A stretch of DNA of 64,000 nt from positions 1 to 64,000 of IMG/VR virus record IMGVR_UViG_3300047666_001143; one strand, given 5' to 3'. How positions within the stretch are numbered: position 1 is the first letter of the stretch; every line of letters begins with the position of its first letter. The notes under the pieces are model-generated. The model saw nothing but the letters and a program-made list of their open reading frames with translations, was not told where the DNA came from and did no database searches. Both the position numbers and the translations under genes were made by a program. Source of the DNA: a virus. This document shows positions 40,443-51,400 of the stretch, piece by piece.

Positions 40443-40919
40443 ATGGATAAAAATAAAATAGTAGAAAAGATAGAAAAAACTTTAGAAGTTTTTAAAAATA
40501 CACTTAATACTCTAAATACAGAGGAAAATTTAGTTTTAGGAGGTTCAACAGCTCTCAGGCTTCACGGTATAAATACCAAGAGAATTCCAGAAGACTTGGA
40601 TATAATTCTTTTTTCCCCTACAATGAAACAATTTAACTTTCTAAAAAGCATAGAGGACTTCAGTGATTTTACACAAGATAAGGGTTATGAGCAAGTTTAT
40701 AAATTCAGAAAAGTAAAGGATAATATAACTTTTACTTTGGATGTCTTAATAGAGCATTCCGCAGTGCCTCAAAACTTACTGCTGTTGAAAAGAGGAAAGT
40801 TACTAATTAAAGTGCAAGATATTGACAATACAATTGTAGCTAAATCCAGTTACGGGAGAGATAAGGATTTAAAGGATATGTTAGATTTGAAAAATTTAAA
40901 CTTTAATCCCTCTAAGTAG
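40443..40919 (+). CDS. minimal nucleotidyltransferase (AbiEii/MNT-like)
   Basis: 158 aa. GGSTALRLHGI near residues 31-41 and PEDLDIIL near 49-56 form the G-G-S/T...D-x-D core of the DUF1814/AbiEii-like nucleotidyltransferase fold, with a third acidic residue (FTLDVLIEH) near 99. It is smaller than AbiEii toxins and no partner antitoxin is evident next to it. It may modify a tRNA or protein; target unknown. Confidence 0.65.
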   Translation: MDKNKIVEKIEKTLEVFKNTLNTLNTEENLVLGGSTALRLHGINTKRIPEDLDIILFSPTMKQFNFLKSIEDFSDFTQDKGYEQVYKFRKVKDNITFTLDVLIEHSAVPQNLLLLKRGKLLIKVQDIDNTIVAKSSYGRDKDLKDMLDLKNLNFNPSK

Positions 40920-40920
40920 T

Positions 40921-41271
40921 ATGACAGACGGACATAAACTGTTTTTAACAGTAGGATACTCTTTTGATTATACGAAAAGTCATTTTCATCATATTGCAGC
41001 TTTTGATTGTATTTCACAATTCTTCGAACACAGGAATAATATAAAGGGTTATATTGATGATGAAAAAGGGCCTCGTGTAGAAGAAGGTAGTGATTTGGCT
41101 ATTTTTTATGATGAGATGTATGAATCTTTTGATAATGGAGATATTGGGAGTTTTGTTAAGAATAAATTACTAGAGTATGAGATGTATGAAGTTCTCCAGC
41201 AACTAAACGAACCTTTATATGGTAAAGCGTTGGAACTTAAAAAAGAATTAGAAATCCCCAACAATAATTAA
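40921..41271 (+). CDS. hypothetical protein
   Basis: 116 aa, acidic, aromatic-rich, unknown. Last gene of the + strand block; its stop codon lies inside the first hairpin of the convergent terminator. Confidence 0.55.
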   Translation: MTDGHKLFLTVGYSFDYTKSHFHHIAAFDCISQFFEHRNNIKGYIDDEKGPRVEEGSDLAIFYDEMYESFDNGDIGSFVKNKLLEYEMYEVLQQLNEPLYGKALELKKELEIPNNN

Positions 41272-41340
41272 ATTGTCAGGGATTTCGGGTCCTAAGCGAA
41301 ATTGTATAAATCCCTTAATTAACTTTAAGGGATTTATTTT
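41251..41340 (+). terminator. convergent terminator with tandem, competing hairpins
   Basis: Hairpin 1: GAAATCCC-CA-ACAAT/ATTGT-CA-GGGATTTC (41251-41286). Hairpin 2: ATTTCG/CGAAAT (41282-41302). Hairpin 3: AAATCCCTTAA/TTAAGGGATTT (41308-41335), followed by ATTTTTA, the likely + strand terminator. AAATCCC and GGGATTT each occur twice, so alternative pairings are possible. Confidence 0.75.
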
Positions 41341-44300
41341 TATTCTCCAGTAAAGAAATCTTGCATCATCAATACTGCTGAATCTGTTACTCCTTTATTA
41401 TACATTTTATATGTATTTGTAACATCTTCCAATGTTTCTGCATCGTGCATATCATATATTGCTTTTGCTCCTGGAACGTTTTTTACAAAATACCTTTGTC
41501 TTTTGGATAGTCCTTTGTACTTATTTGAAGATATTTCCTCTCCGTCAAATATTTCCCATAAGGCCGAGAAATCTTGTGCGGATCTTAAAGTAACAAGAGG
41601 ACTTTCTAAGGTACCAACAACATCTCCAACAATTCCTGTCGATAAATTTGTGCTTGCCTCATTTAGAGTTCTTCTTAATATATAGTTTGTCAATCCTATC
41701 ATATAGATTTCCTCATTGTCATCATCCTCAGCAGCAGCGAATATCATTGAAAATATTAATACCATCGATAAATACACACCCATTTCTTTGACTACTCTAC
41801 TTGTATTTCTTACTTTCAATTCATAATCTAAAAAAGCTTCGTTATAATCTGCATTATTTTCAGCATCTGTTTTACCACTATCTTTGAAATTTTCTCTTTT
41901 TGGTTCTTTATAGAATTCTTTGATATCCTCATTTCTCTCCATCATTTTCATTGGGTTTCCGATTATAGAGCCCATTAATCTTCCTAATGTTCTATAATGT
42001 CCTTCTTCATATAATCCTGTATCAAAATTTAAATGTCTATCTTTAAATTTATTTTGCAAAATTATAGAGGCAAATCCTTTGTGCAACATTGCCATTGACC
42101 CTATTGCGTGTCTTTGTGCTGTTACTTTCATTTGTTGGGGTATTTGCCCTTTTATAACACTTAGTTGATTGGCCATTGACCTGTTTATAAATCCTTTTGC
42201 ATCTTTTAGATACTTATTAGTTTCCTCTTTGGTTTTATTTGGAAACTCATTATATATAGTGTCATTCCAAGTAAAACCGTCTTTAGTGAAATTCATATAA
42301 TTATAAACAGATTTTCCTTCTTCATTTTTCCACAGTCCTTCTGCTGCTTTTTTCTCCATACCATCTCTGGTTTTCTCTTGTATGAATTGTCGCATGTTGT
42401 ATCGTTTGCCATCTACTATTCTGTTGTCAAATAATATAGAAAGCATCACTTGTGGTGTTATAGGAAAATCTGCTGCTGCGTGAATTGCCATTGCAGATTT
42501 TGAAAATAACCTTTGAAATGGTCCAAACTTAGCATTTCTTGTTTTTGAAGTCATATCATATTCTCCAAATGCCTGACCCATCAAAGTTAATTTTGAATTA
42601 TCAACAACTTTTGCTTTTAGGGCGTTTGAGGCTGTCTCGCCCATTAGAGTTTTATACTCTTTGAAAGCTAATTTAGCAGATTCCCTGTTGGTTTTTTCTC
42701 CTACAAAATCCTCTACTTTTTTAGTAATATACCCAGTTGTAAGCCCTGTAACTGCAATTGGCAAGGAAAAACCTAAGTTTTTTATACTCACATATTTAGT
42801 GAAACTTCTGGCTACTTTTGCTAAATCCATTTCGAATTTACTTCCTGGTATTATGAACTTCTTAGTCAGTTGTTCAGTTTTACCGTAAATTGCACTGTCT
42901 ATGAAAGATTCTGTCATCTTCAGAACATTTTCTAATTTTTTACCTCTGCTGTGTCTTTTGTTGTTTAAAAGTATATTTTGCAAAGATTCTATGTCCGATA
43001 GAACTTCTTTTTTAGCTTTATATTGACTTGACTTAGCTACTAATTGAGTTAAAGCCATAAAATGATCATCTGATACATCATTAGGGTCTTCTAAATCTCT
43101 TGTGTAATATTTAGGTAATAATTTACTTTTCTTGAAGTCTTTCTCCCCATACGCCAAGTCATCTATTCTATAAGCTAATCTTTCTTTGAATATTTCTACT
43201 ATTGCAGACCATTTTTCTTTCGTAGATGCATTTGAACCTATAATAGCCCTTATCTTTTCTGTAGTTGTTTTGGATATTTGGACAGGTTTATATAAATCTT
43301 GTCCTTGACTATCCATAGATTTAAAGGCTTTCTCTTTTGTCTCTAAGTATAGTCTTCTTACTTCAAATTCCTCTTTGTTTTTTGTAGCTTCCCCTTTTTT
43401 ATTGATTGCAAAATAATTTGAGTATTCATTATTTTCGTACTTACCTTTTTTAGGTTGCGAAAATCCTCCTTTATAATTTTTATTATAATCTGGATTTAAA
43501 ATATAACCGTTATTATACAAATCACTCTTGTATTTTGTATTCTGAGAATCTGTAAGAGTAGTTAACTCTCCGTTTTTTTCTTTTTCCAAGAAATCCTCTA
43601 ATTTACTTTTGTTATTTATTGCCTCAAAAGTCTGTCCTGATATTCCAGAAAAAGTATCCATTCTTGTAACTTCTGAATCATCTAATATACTATTGTTTAT
43701 AACTACATTTATATATGGATCACTATACATACTGTCAAAAATATTTAATATTTTTTCTCCTGTATTAAATCTCTCTTCAATAGTTTTATATCCTTCTGGT
43801 GCAAATCTAGTGAAGTATGCATATAAATTACCTTTTGCATAACTTAATTTTGTCTCTAGTAAATTAGATCCTTTGTGTCTCGCCATTAACTTTTCCTCTG
43901 ACTCAGATAAAGTCAACCCTGCTTCTGACTTATTATAAGCATTGACTACTCTATATATATCCTCTGTATTTGAGTGAGGTGAATTTCTTAATTCTAAGAG
44001 TTCCTCAGCGGTTCCTTCGGTAATTCCTTTTTTCTTTAGATAGTTTTTATAAGATTGATTTACAGATTTTACTCCTGCACTTTCATTCTCGTTTTCATTT
44101 TCAGGGATCTTTAAACTTCTTTTTAATGAATTTATTGTTAATGTGTACTCCCTCACTTCTGACATGTCTATTTCATGCATATTATCTATCTCTATTGGAG
44201 AAGATGTATTTCTATTCATTGCAATAAGTGCTGATTTTTTTGCAGAGAGTTCTCTTAAAGTTTTTATGTCATCTTCTCTTCCAGGATTTAATGTGTCCAA

Positions 44301-47300
44301 TTCTGGATTTTGCAACATGCTTTCTTCTCCTAAAGATTCATAAAATTCTTTTGACAAAGATACATCTACATTGGAAAGTAAAATATCCATTTTTTGTTCT
44401 TGAGAATAATTTGAACTGCTTATAAGTTCTCTAAGAGAAGTTTTTAAATTTTGATTTTTATCTTCTTTCTCAACAATGTTGTTGATATAATCCTCATCTA
44501 TTCTATGTAAATCATAAGCTATTTTAGCTGCTGTTCTTTCAATGTCATTGGAAGTTTCACTTAGGTCCAATACTAAACTTCCACCTGTTGCTAATTCAAT
44601 ACCATCTTTAGGTTTAGTATAATCTATTTTAAGTCCTTTTTTAAATCCTGTTATATCTGAATAGATACTTTTTCTGTTTTTTCTGGTTTTTGAAATATCA
44701 TTCAGTTCACTTTTAGTTTGAAGTGATAATATAACTCTTCCATCCTCTTTTCTTGCTTTGTTTCTTATAGATGCTCTCGAAGAAGATAGTTCTTTTAAGA
44801 AGGTTATTGTCTCTGGATTTATATTTAAATTTTTATACTTTTCTTGTATCTCTTTGTAATATAGAGGATTTATTATAGGTTCATCTACTCCTAATAGTCT
44901 TTCTTGTAAAGCTATTTTGTAATTACCAAAATCAAGCTCACTTAATTCATTTAACTTTAAAGTTTGCTCTCTTTTTGCTTTTCTGTAATTTTCAATTGTA
45001 TCTATTTTTTCCTTGGCAAAGTCGTTGTAAGTTTTGAACATTACAGCTTCTCTGTCATCCAAATGTTTTTTGGTATCGTAAGGCCCTTTTAAATGACCAT
45101 TTTCATCGAACATATTTGCAAATTGTTCTTTTGTAAAACCTACTTCTTCCATGTAATTTGTAAATTCAGCAGACATTTCTTTTTCATATTGATTTGCCAT
45201 CATATCTGCTTCCCATATTTTTATCCCCATCATATTCAAAATAGGATTAGATGCATGGTGTATTTGTCCGAAGAACGAGAATATAAAATTAGAATCGTTT
45301 ATTTGACCTTGTATGGCTTTTTGCATGTGGTCTCTTGCAACTTCTTGTTCTTTAATTCCCAATTGAGATACTACAGATTCAAGTATTTCTCTTACTTGAT
45401 CTGTACCAACTGAATTGTTTTTAGATACAAGACTTGCTATAATATTATTATTTTCTTTAATTTTACCTACTAATTTGTTTTTACCTTTTAAGTCGCTTTC
45501 ATTTATTTTGGCCAAACCAGTTTCTAAGTCGGAAAATAGGCTTTTCAAATCCTCTAAGTTTTCCAACATTACTTTATTTTGTTCACTTAGACCTTTACCT
45601 TGTTTCAAAGATTCTTCTAGTGCTACTGTAGTACTGTTTATTAGCTTATTTGTAGATTCTATCAATTTTTCTGTAACCAATGCAAGCTCTTGATTAGTTG
45701 CAGTTTCCAAAGATACTCCTGCCAATTGTCTTTTGTAACTGGAGAATTGAGGCTTTTCTGATAAACTATTAAATGTATTTATGAGACTTTCTGTTACTGG
45801 TATAACTTGATCGGACAGGGAGTACATTAAACTGATATCTTTGGACTCTTGTATATCTGATTCCGATAAAGTTTCTTCTCTTTGAATTACAAATTTTTCA
45901 ACTGTGTTATTTAATTCTTTTAATTGTCTGAAATGCTTACTTGTTATATTTAACTTATCGAAGAATTGTTCAATAATGTCAACTAGTTTTGCTAGGAAAG
46001 ATTGAGGTTTACCTTCTGTCTTACTTAAAGTAAGATTTTTCATTATTTTTCCTAAAATCTCTTTTTCTAATTTCTTTTGGTCGCCTTTGTATACTTCATT
46101 GTAAACTGCATAGTGCTCTTGATATTCAGGACTACTTTTAATGAAATCAGATAGTTCTGCCAACTGCTCTTCAGTCATTGTTTCCACGATGATATGCATT
46201 ACCTCCTCCGTTAAATCTTCTAAATTTATACTGTTTGGGTCTATGCTACCATCTTCCAATTGAACTCCTTTAAAAGCAACTAGTCTATTTGCGATATCCG
46301 CAAGTGCTTCTACTGATGGAGATAATTTATTTTTTAACTTGAATTTATCTTGATAATCCTTAAGTGATAAAGTACTTATGCCCATATCATTTAAAATAGA
46401 AAATAAATTTAATCTAAGATTTCTTTCGCTGATTTTTTCTTTTTTACTTACTACAGTTTTTTGAGAACTACTACTTAAAATAGCATCACTAACCATTCTG
46501 TGTGTAGAACCTTCCTTGGATGGTTGTACCTTTACTTCTTTAATTTGTATAAGTCCATCTTTAACTTGGTAATTTCTTTTTGACAATGAAGCTGATACTT
46601 CTTCTTTGAAGAATTCCAAGGTGTATTTTTGTTGTTGAGGTGTGTTTCCTGTGGTAGTATAAAAAGTTTCACCGTTGTAAGTTACTTTTTCTGGTTTTAT
46701 TACTCCATCAAAGATAAAAGCATTTATCACTCCTTCAGTTGTTCTTTCGTCTAAAGTTGCTGGAAGACTTGCTATTACTTTTCCGTTGGACACTATATTG
46801 ATAGTTTTACCTTGGGTATTTCTCAATGCATCTTCAAATGAGTTGTATTCTTTATCTTCCGATTTTATACTGAACAGTGGTGTTGCACCTTGATTTTGCT
46901 CTTTTACCTTGCTTGATGCTTCAAATATATCTGCTAATAATTCTTCAGATACATTTTTTACCGTTCCATTTTCGTCTACACTGTAAATAGCCAATATTTT
47001 GTTAGAAGGTATTTCTTTTTTTACCTTTACATATCCATCAATAACATCTATTACAGCTTTGTTTTCACTAGGGTCATTTTCTATCATCACAACATAGTTT
47101 GGTTTACCTTGTGTCGGCCTTAAATCCGTAGGTGCAAAACCAGATGCATAGTTAAAAGCTGTTCTTGGGGCAGTTCCATATACTGTAACTCCTGCATCAA
47201 CTTCATCTCCTATATTATAAGATTGATTACTTTGTATGTACCCATTTTCTCTTATAAAGGCCAATTCATCAGGATGTATTCCTCTGAACAATAAAGATGC

Positions 47301-48062
47301 AGATTGTCCAGTAAGTGTTGGAAAATCAGAAGTTTCTCCAAAAACATTTTTTGGATATAAATGTGGATTTGTTTCTTTAGGATATATATCCTTTAGTTCC
47401 ATATTTTTTATATCAATGCCTTGACTAGGGTATTTTATTTTGTTTTTTTCTATGGTTTTAGAAACAGAGTCTTTATAATTCTCCAATAAATAGTCTATCA
47501 TATCCACTTTGGATCTATCAGGAGCACTTTCTAAACTTGCCTCTTTGAGTATACTTTCTTGAATACCTTCAAAAAACTCTGCCGTATCTACAATACGATC
47601 TTGAATTTGTTTTTTATTTATTCCTATTGCTATTTCATCCTTGCTCCCTTTATAATATGCACGAAAAATAAGCTCATCTCCTACAAAACCTTTCTCTTCT
47701 TTTATTTCAATACCAGATAATCCTATTAACTTATCGAAATTATCCCATGCATAACTTTTTGAAAGAAATGGAGTCCCCATAAGTTTAATACTAGCCACCC
47801 TATATTTTTTAAGCATAGAACTAATCTCTTCCGACTCTTTCATTAAGCTGTAAACTTCTTCTTGACTCTTAGGTAAGGTATATCTATCAACAGGTTTAAA
47901 ATTAGCTTTTAAGATTTCATCATATATTTGAACAGCTTGTTCTAAACTTTCTACGTGCGGAAGTTTAGCAATGTTATTAAATACTTTGGATTCATTCCCA
48001 TTAGAGTCTAATACTTTTATGATCTTTCCTTGACTGTCTCTTGTAATTTTACAATTTGCCAT
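41340..48062 (-). CDS. giant virion/ejection protein, multidomain (2240 aa)
   Basis: The last gene of the virion operon. Residues about 255-365 look like an ADP-ribosyltransferase of the phage polyvalent-protein type (ASLLFRGIH with Arg260-Gly261, GVTVYGTAPRTAFNYAS near 291-307, NYVVMIE, then IPSNKILAIYSVD). Residues about 585-705 look like a zincin remnant: LTEEVMHIIVE keeps E-x2-H but has Glu where the first His of H-E-x2-H would be. The middle is long, helical and charged. Near the C-terminus a single membrane helix (YLSMVLIFSMIFAAA) is followed by amphipathic helices. I infer it is packaged and injected with the DNA. No RNA polymerase D-x-D-x-D motif was found. Confidence 0.75.
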   Translation of the reverse strand: MANCKITRDSQGKIIKVLDSNGNESKVFNNIAKLPHVESLEQAVQIYDEILKANFKPVDRYTLPKSQEEVYSLMKESEEISSMLKKYRVASIKLMGTPFLSKSYAWDNFDKLIGLSGIEIKEEKGFVGDELIFRAYYKGSKDEIAIGINKKQIQDRIVDTAEFFEGIQESILKEASLESAPDRSKVDMIDYLLENYKDSVSKTIEKNKIKYPSQGIDIKNMELKDIYPKETNPHLYPKNVFGETSDFPTLTGQSASLLFRGIHPDELAFIRENGYIQSNQSYNIGDEVDAGVTVYGTAPRTAFNYASGFAPTDLRPTQGKPNYVVMIENDPSENKAVIDVIDGYVKVKKEIPSNKILAIYSVDENGTVKNVSEELLADIFEASSKVKEQNQGATPLFSIKSEDKEYNSFEDALRNTQGKTINIVSNGKVIASLPATLDERTTEGVINAFIFDGVIKPEKVTYNGETFYTTTGNTPQQQKYTLEFFKEEVSASLSKRNYQVKDGLIQIKEVKVQPSKEGSTHRMVSDAILSSSSQKTVVSKKEKISERNLRLNLFSILNDMGISTLSLKDYQDKFKLKNKLSPSVEALADIANRLVAFKGVQLEDGSIDPNSINLEDLTEEVMHIIVETMTEEQLAELSDFIKSSPEYQEHYAVYNEVYKGDQKKLEKEILGKIMKNLTLSKTEGKPQSFLAKLVDIIEQFFDKLNITSKHFRQLKELNNTVEKFVIQREETLSESDIQESKDISLMYSLSDQVIPVTESLINTFNSLSEKPQFSSYKRQLAGVSLETATNQELALVTEKLIESTNKLINSTTVALEESLKQGKGLSEQNKVMLENLEDLKSLFSDLETGLAKINESDLKGKNKLVGKIKENNNIIASLVSKNNSVGTDQVREILESVVSQLGIKEQEVARDHMQKAIQGQINDSNFIFSFFGQIHHASNPILNMMGIKIWEADMMANQYEKEMSAEFTNYMEEVGFTKEQFANMFDENGHLKGPYDTKKHLDDREAVMFKTYNDFAKEKIDTIENYRKAKREQTLKLNELSELDFGNYKIALQERLLGVDEPIINPLYYKEIQEKYKNLNINPETITFLKELSSSRASIRNKARKEDGRVILSLQTKSELNDISKTRKNRKSIYSDITGFKKGLKIDYTKPKDGIELATGGSLVLDLSETSNDIERTAAKIAYDLHRIDEDYINNIVEKEDKNQNLKTSLRELISSSNYSQEQKMDILLSNVDVSLSKEFYESLGEESMLQNPELDTLNPGREDDIKTLRELSAKKSALIAMNRNTSSPIEIDNMHEIDMSEVREYTLTINSLKRSLKIPENENENESAGVKSVNQSYKNYLKKKGITEGTAEELLELRNSPHSNTEDIYRVVNAYNKSEAGLTLSESEEKLMARHKGSNLLETKLSYAKGNLYAYFTRFAPEGYKTIEERFNTGEKILNIFDSMYSDPYINVVINNSILDDSEVTRMDTFSGISGQTFEAINNKSKLEDFLEKEKNGELTTLTDSQNTKYKSDLYNNGYILNPDYNKNYKGGFSQPKKGKYENNEYSNYFAINKKGEATKNKEEFEVRRLYLETKEKAFKSMDSQGQDLYKPVQISKTTTEKIRAIIGSNASTKEKWSAIVEIFKERLAYRIDDLAYGEKDFKKSKLLPKYYTRDLEDPNDVSDDHFMALTQLVAKSSQYKAKKEVLSDIESLQNILLNNKRHSRGKKLENVLKMTESFIDSAIYGKTEQLTKKFIIPGSKFEMDLAKVARSFTKYVSIKNLGFSLPIAVTGLTTGYITKKVEDFVGEKTNRESAKLAFKEYKTLMGETASNALKAKVVDNSKLTLMGQAFGEYDMTSKTRNAKFGPFQRLFSKSAMAIHAAADFPITPQVMLSILFDNRIVDGKRYNMRQFIQEKTRDGMEKKAAEGLWKNEEGKSVYNYMNFTKDGFTWNDTIYNEFPNKTKEETNKYLKDAKGFINRSMANQLSVIKGQIPQQMKVTAQRHAIGSMAMLHKGFASIILQNKFKDRHLNFDTGLYEEGHYRTLGRLMGSIIGNPMKMMERNEDIKEFYKEPKRENFKDSGKTDAENNADYNEAFLDYELKVRNTSRVVKEMGVYLSMVLIFSMIFAAAEDDDNEEIYMIGLTNYILRRTLNEASTNLSTGIVGDVVGTLESPLVTLRSAQDFSALWEIFDGEEISSNKYKGLSKRQRYFVKNVPGAKAIYDMHDAETLEDVTNTYKMYNKGVTDSAVLMMQDFFTGE

Positions 48063-48427
48063 TATAATGGTAATTTTAATTTAATTAGTGTTGCTTTTTC
48101 CTGTGCTTCCTTGTCTTCTACTTTAATATTGTATCCTTTTAGCATTTTTTGGAAGCTTTCACTTTGGTAATCGGATAATTTTGTCGGAAACTCTATTTTA
48201 CCTGTATATTTGGTAACTCCCTCCCTGTTAAGTACTGTACTATTATATTTATCTAATGCCTTTTTTATGGTGACACATTCTTCGTATAATTCTAACCCTT
48301 CATACTCCTCTAAAACAAGTAAAGTGGAATATAAAGGGTATCTTTCAATATAAGATAAGTATGATTCAACTCTAGCAATCGAGTTCGCTTCCTTCTGTTG
48401 TGGTGATGTCTGTTTTTGTTGTGTCAA
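48062..48427 (-). CDS. 121-aa protein between the giant virion genes
   Basis: Helical, basic/acidic, Gln-rich start; unknown. It overlaps the 2028-aa gene by 56 bases and shares one base with the 2240-aa gene (TAATG), so the three are translated together. Possibly a chaperone or small structural partner of the giant proteins. Confidence 0.6.
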   Translation of the reverse strand: MTQQKQTSPQQKEANSIARVESYLSYIERYPLYSTLLVLEEYEGLELYEECVTIKKALDKYNSTVLNREGVTKYTGKIEFPTKLSDYQSESFQKMLKGYNIKVEDKEAQEKATLIKLKLPL

Positions 48428-51400
48428 CTTCTATATTTGAGCTCGTGGCGTTTCTATTAAAGGGTGGTGCAACTTTTGTTATTATGAAATTGGAATCTAA
48501 TTTAGCAATGTATTTATACACATAATTCCCTTGTTTATTAGAGAGTACTTTTTCATATATATCTCCTTTGTATTGTATAAAAGGTTCACTGCTTTTGTTG
48601 ATAGATATTGTTTCATAGTCTATAATTTCAATTTTCGAATTGGGTTCTGGTAAATTCGGATTATTAACTGCACTTATTCTTTGAACATTATCAAAATCCT
48701 CTGCAAATATAATCTCTTGTGGGTTCTCCTGCAAGTCTATATGTTTATTTATTATGGAATATTGTAAAAGAGCATTGTAAAAATCTCCCAACTCTTCTTG
48801 GTATTGATCTATTTTTTCTCTTGATAACAAATCGTCTTTCATAATATTAGGACCTTCTAAGTTGAATTGAGATAAAATATTAATATACAAGTCACTATTT
48901 TTAAGTTTTTCTTTTTTGATTAGATTTTTAAAGTCTCCTTTAAACTCCTCTTTTAAATAGTTACTGTTCCCTACAGACACAGCTTTTTTATTCTCTAAGT
49001 CTCTAGGTTGAGTATTGTAATATAATTCATATAAATCCACAAGAGTTTTCGGCATAGAATCAGTGAAAACCTCTTTTGATAAATTATCTTCTTTGTTTGC
49101 TAAATGATTTGGTAAAGTTCCTTTTTTATACTGCTCATATAGACCGTCTGTTAATTCCTCAACGGTGTACTTGTTGTCTATTTTTCTATAAAAATCACCT
49201 GCAACTCTTACAAATCCCAATTCAAACATTTCTTCTTTTGTCTGTGATGTTGGTATGTGATATAGGTTATTAGTATCGGCTATTTTAGATTTAGTTACTA
49301 AGGCATATTTATTTTGTAATACTTTAATTAGCTTTTTAGCCAGGGCTTTTATTTTAGATTCTGTTGGGTCTTGTTTTATATCTTCAACATCTTCGTTAAA
49401 TTCATCGTTGATATCCGCAGGTACTCCTACTTCTTCTGTGTCCACTGTATCTTTTATATCTTCTTCTACCATTTGTTCAGTAGAAACACTTGGTACAACT
49501 TCATTTCTCAAAGCAAATTCTATTATTTGTTTTTTTAGTTTTGGTTTTTTAAATGATTCTATTAATGTTAAGTCTTGAGTTTCATTTACTAGATTTTTAA
49601 CATCTTTGGCTACTTTGGCTTTTGCCAGAGTGTTTTTATGTTTTATAAGTAGATTTTCAAATTCTTTTTCAGACAATTCCTTGTCACTTGTTTTTTCTTT
49701 GGTTTCAGTATTCTCTAAGTTTTTGCTTAGATTCATTTTAACTTTTGGAGAAACAAACATTTTTTCATTTAAATCTATAATAATTTCTGAATTTTCAAAA
49801 AACTCTGTATCTGGCATATCCTTTATGTCCTTTTTAGAGTATTTTGTTTTTGACTTCTCCAAGGCACCCATCACTTTTTGTGTATCTAATTCCTCACTGC
49901 TATTATAAACTGTACTTGGATCAACACCATTTGTTTTCAGCAATCCTATTAACTCAGTTTCTTTCTGGAAATCTGTTTTACCACTTTCCATTATTTCTCT
50001 GGCTTTTTGCAATACAACTTCTGATGTTGGATTTAGGGCCACTGGAAAAGCTATTTTAGTATCTCCTTGTTTTATAATAACAAAAGGTGTGTTTTTGTCT
50101 TTGGGTATAAAAGATTTTCTCACATCTTTATCATCAATGCCTAAATTACCATTAGTAGAATAACCTCTCCCTACTATATAACTGTCCGCTTGTTTTTGAC
50201 TTATACCATATGTTACTATGGAACCATCCTCATTTAATTTTATATTAGGTGTACCTATAAAAACTTTCTCTACTTCTGTTTGAAAAGGTAATATAAATTG
50301 TGAAGATGAATTTCCATCTGCCAAATCATCAATACTTATTTCGTTATTTTCTATTTTCTCTTTGAATATTCTAAAAGCCTCTGCTCTTACTTTATCGAAA
50401 TTTGAATCTCCACTGTCTTTTCCAGCTTTCAATAGAGCCACTGTTTCTCCATTTTCAGTTTTGATATAGATGGCCATTTTAGATTGAATTTCTTCGTATC
50501 TGATTTTACCTTCATTTAACAAAGGTATCATGTCTCTTACATTGTAACCATCTTCTATATCAACTACAAAATTAAGTTTTGTTCCTGGTTTCAGTTTATA
50601 AATTTCCTCTGGATTTAATTTTTCTCCGTTGGCCCCTTCTATTCCAAAATCACTCTTCATTAACTCTCCATTTTGAAATACATACCCCCAAGCTGTTTTC
50701 AATTTGTAATTTATAACTTTTAAATTCATTGCTTTCAAGAATTTATTGGCTATTTCAGTAGTGGCCAGTATAAGTCTGTTACCTTTATTGACATCTTTTT
50801 GGATTTCAATTACTTCTCCATCTTTTTCCAGTCTGTAAATATCAACTAGTTTTGGATCTTTTTTGGTTCCTATATTTTCCACTCTTACAAAAGTCACGTC
50901 AAAACCATTCTCTCTTAATGTACCTAAACTTAAATGAGATAGTTCCAAAGCTTCTCCATCCTTACCTATATTTACATAAGACATAGTTTGTCCAAAATCA
51001 GTATTCTTGCGGCCCATAGAATACTCTTGATTAGCTTCATCGACCATTTCAATAACTTGCTCTTTGTTTGGTTGAGTGTTATCGTCAGTAAGTTCACTTT
51101 CAAATTTTTCTATTCTATCCAATATGTCTTGTATAGACAATCCATTGGAATTTGTTCCAGTAACTATTCTCCAATTGAATAATTTGGTATTTAGTTTTTG
51201 GTATTCTGCAATTTCTTCATCGTTAAAAGTACTTCTTTTTTTAACATTTTCACCTATTTCTTCTAATGGCCTACCAACTATTTTATTAATATCTCCTATA
51301 AATTTGTCTCTTAGTTCTTGGTATTTATCTAGGTCTTTTTGTGTTGGTCTTTCATCATCAACTAGGTCATTTTCATCGTTTGAAAAATTAGTTAACAAGA

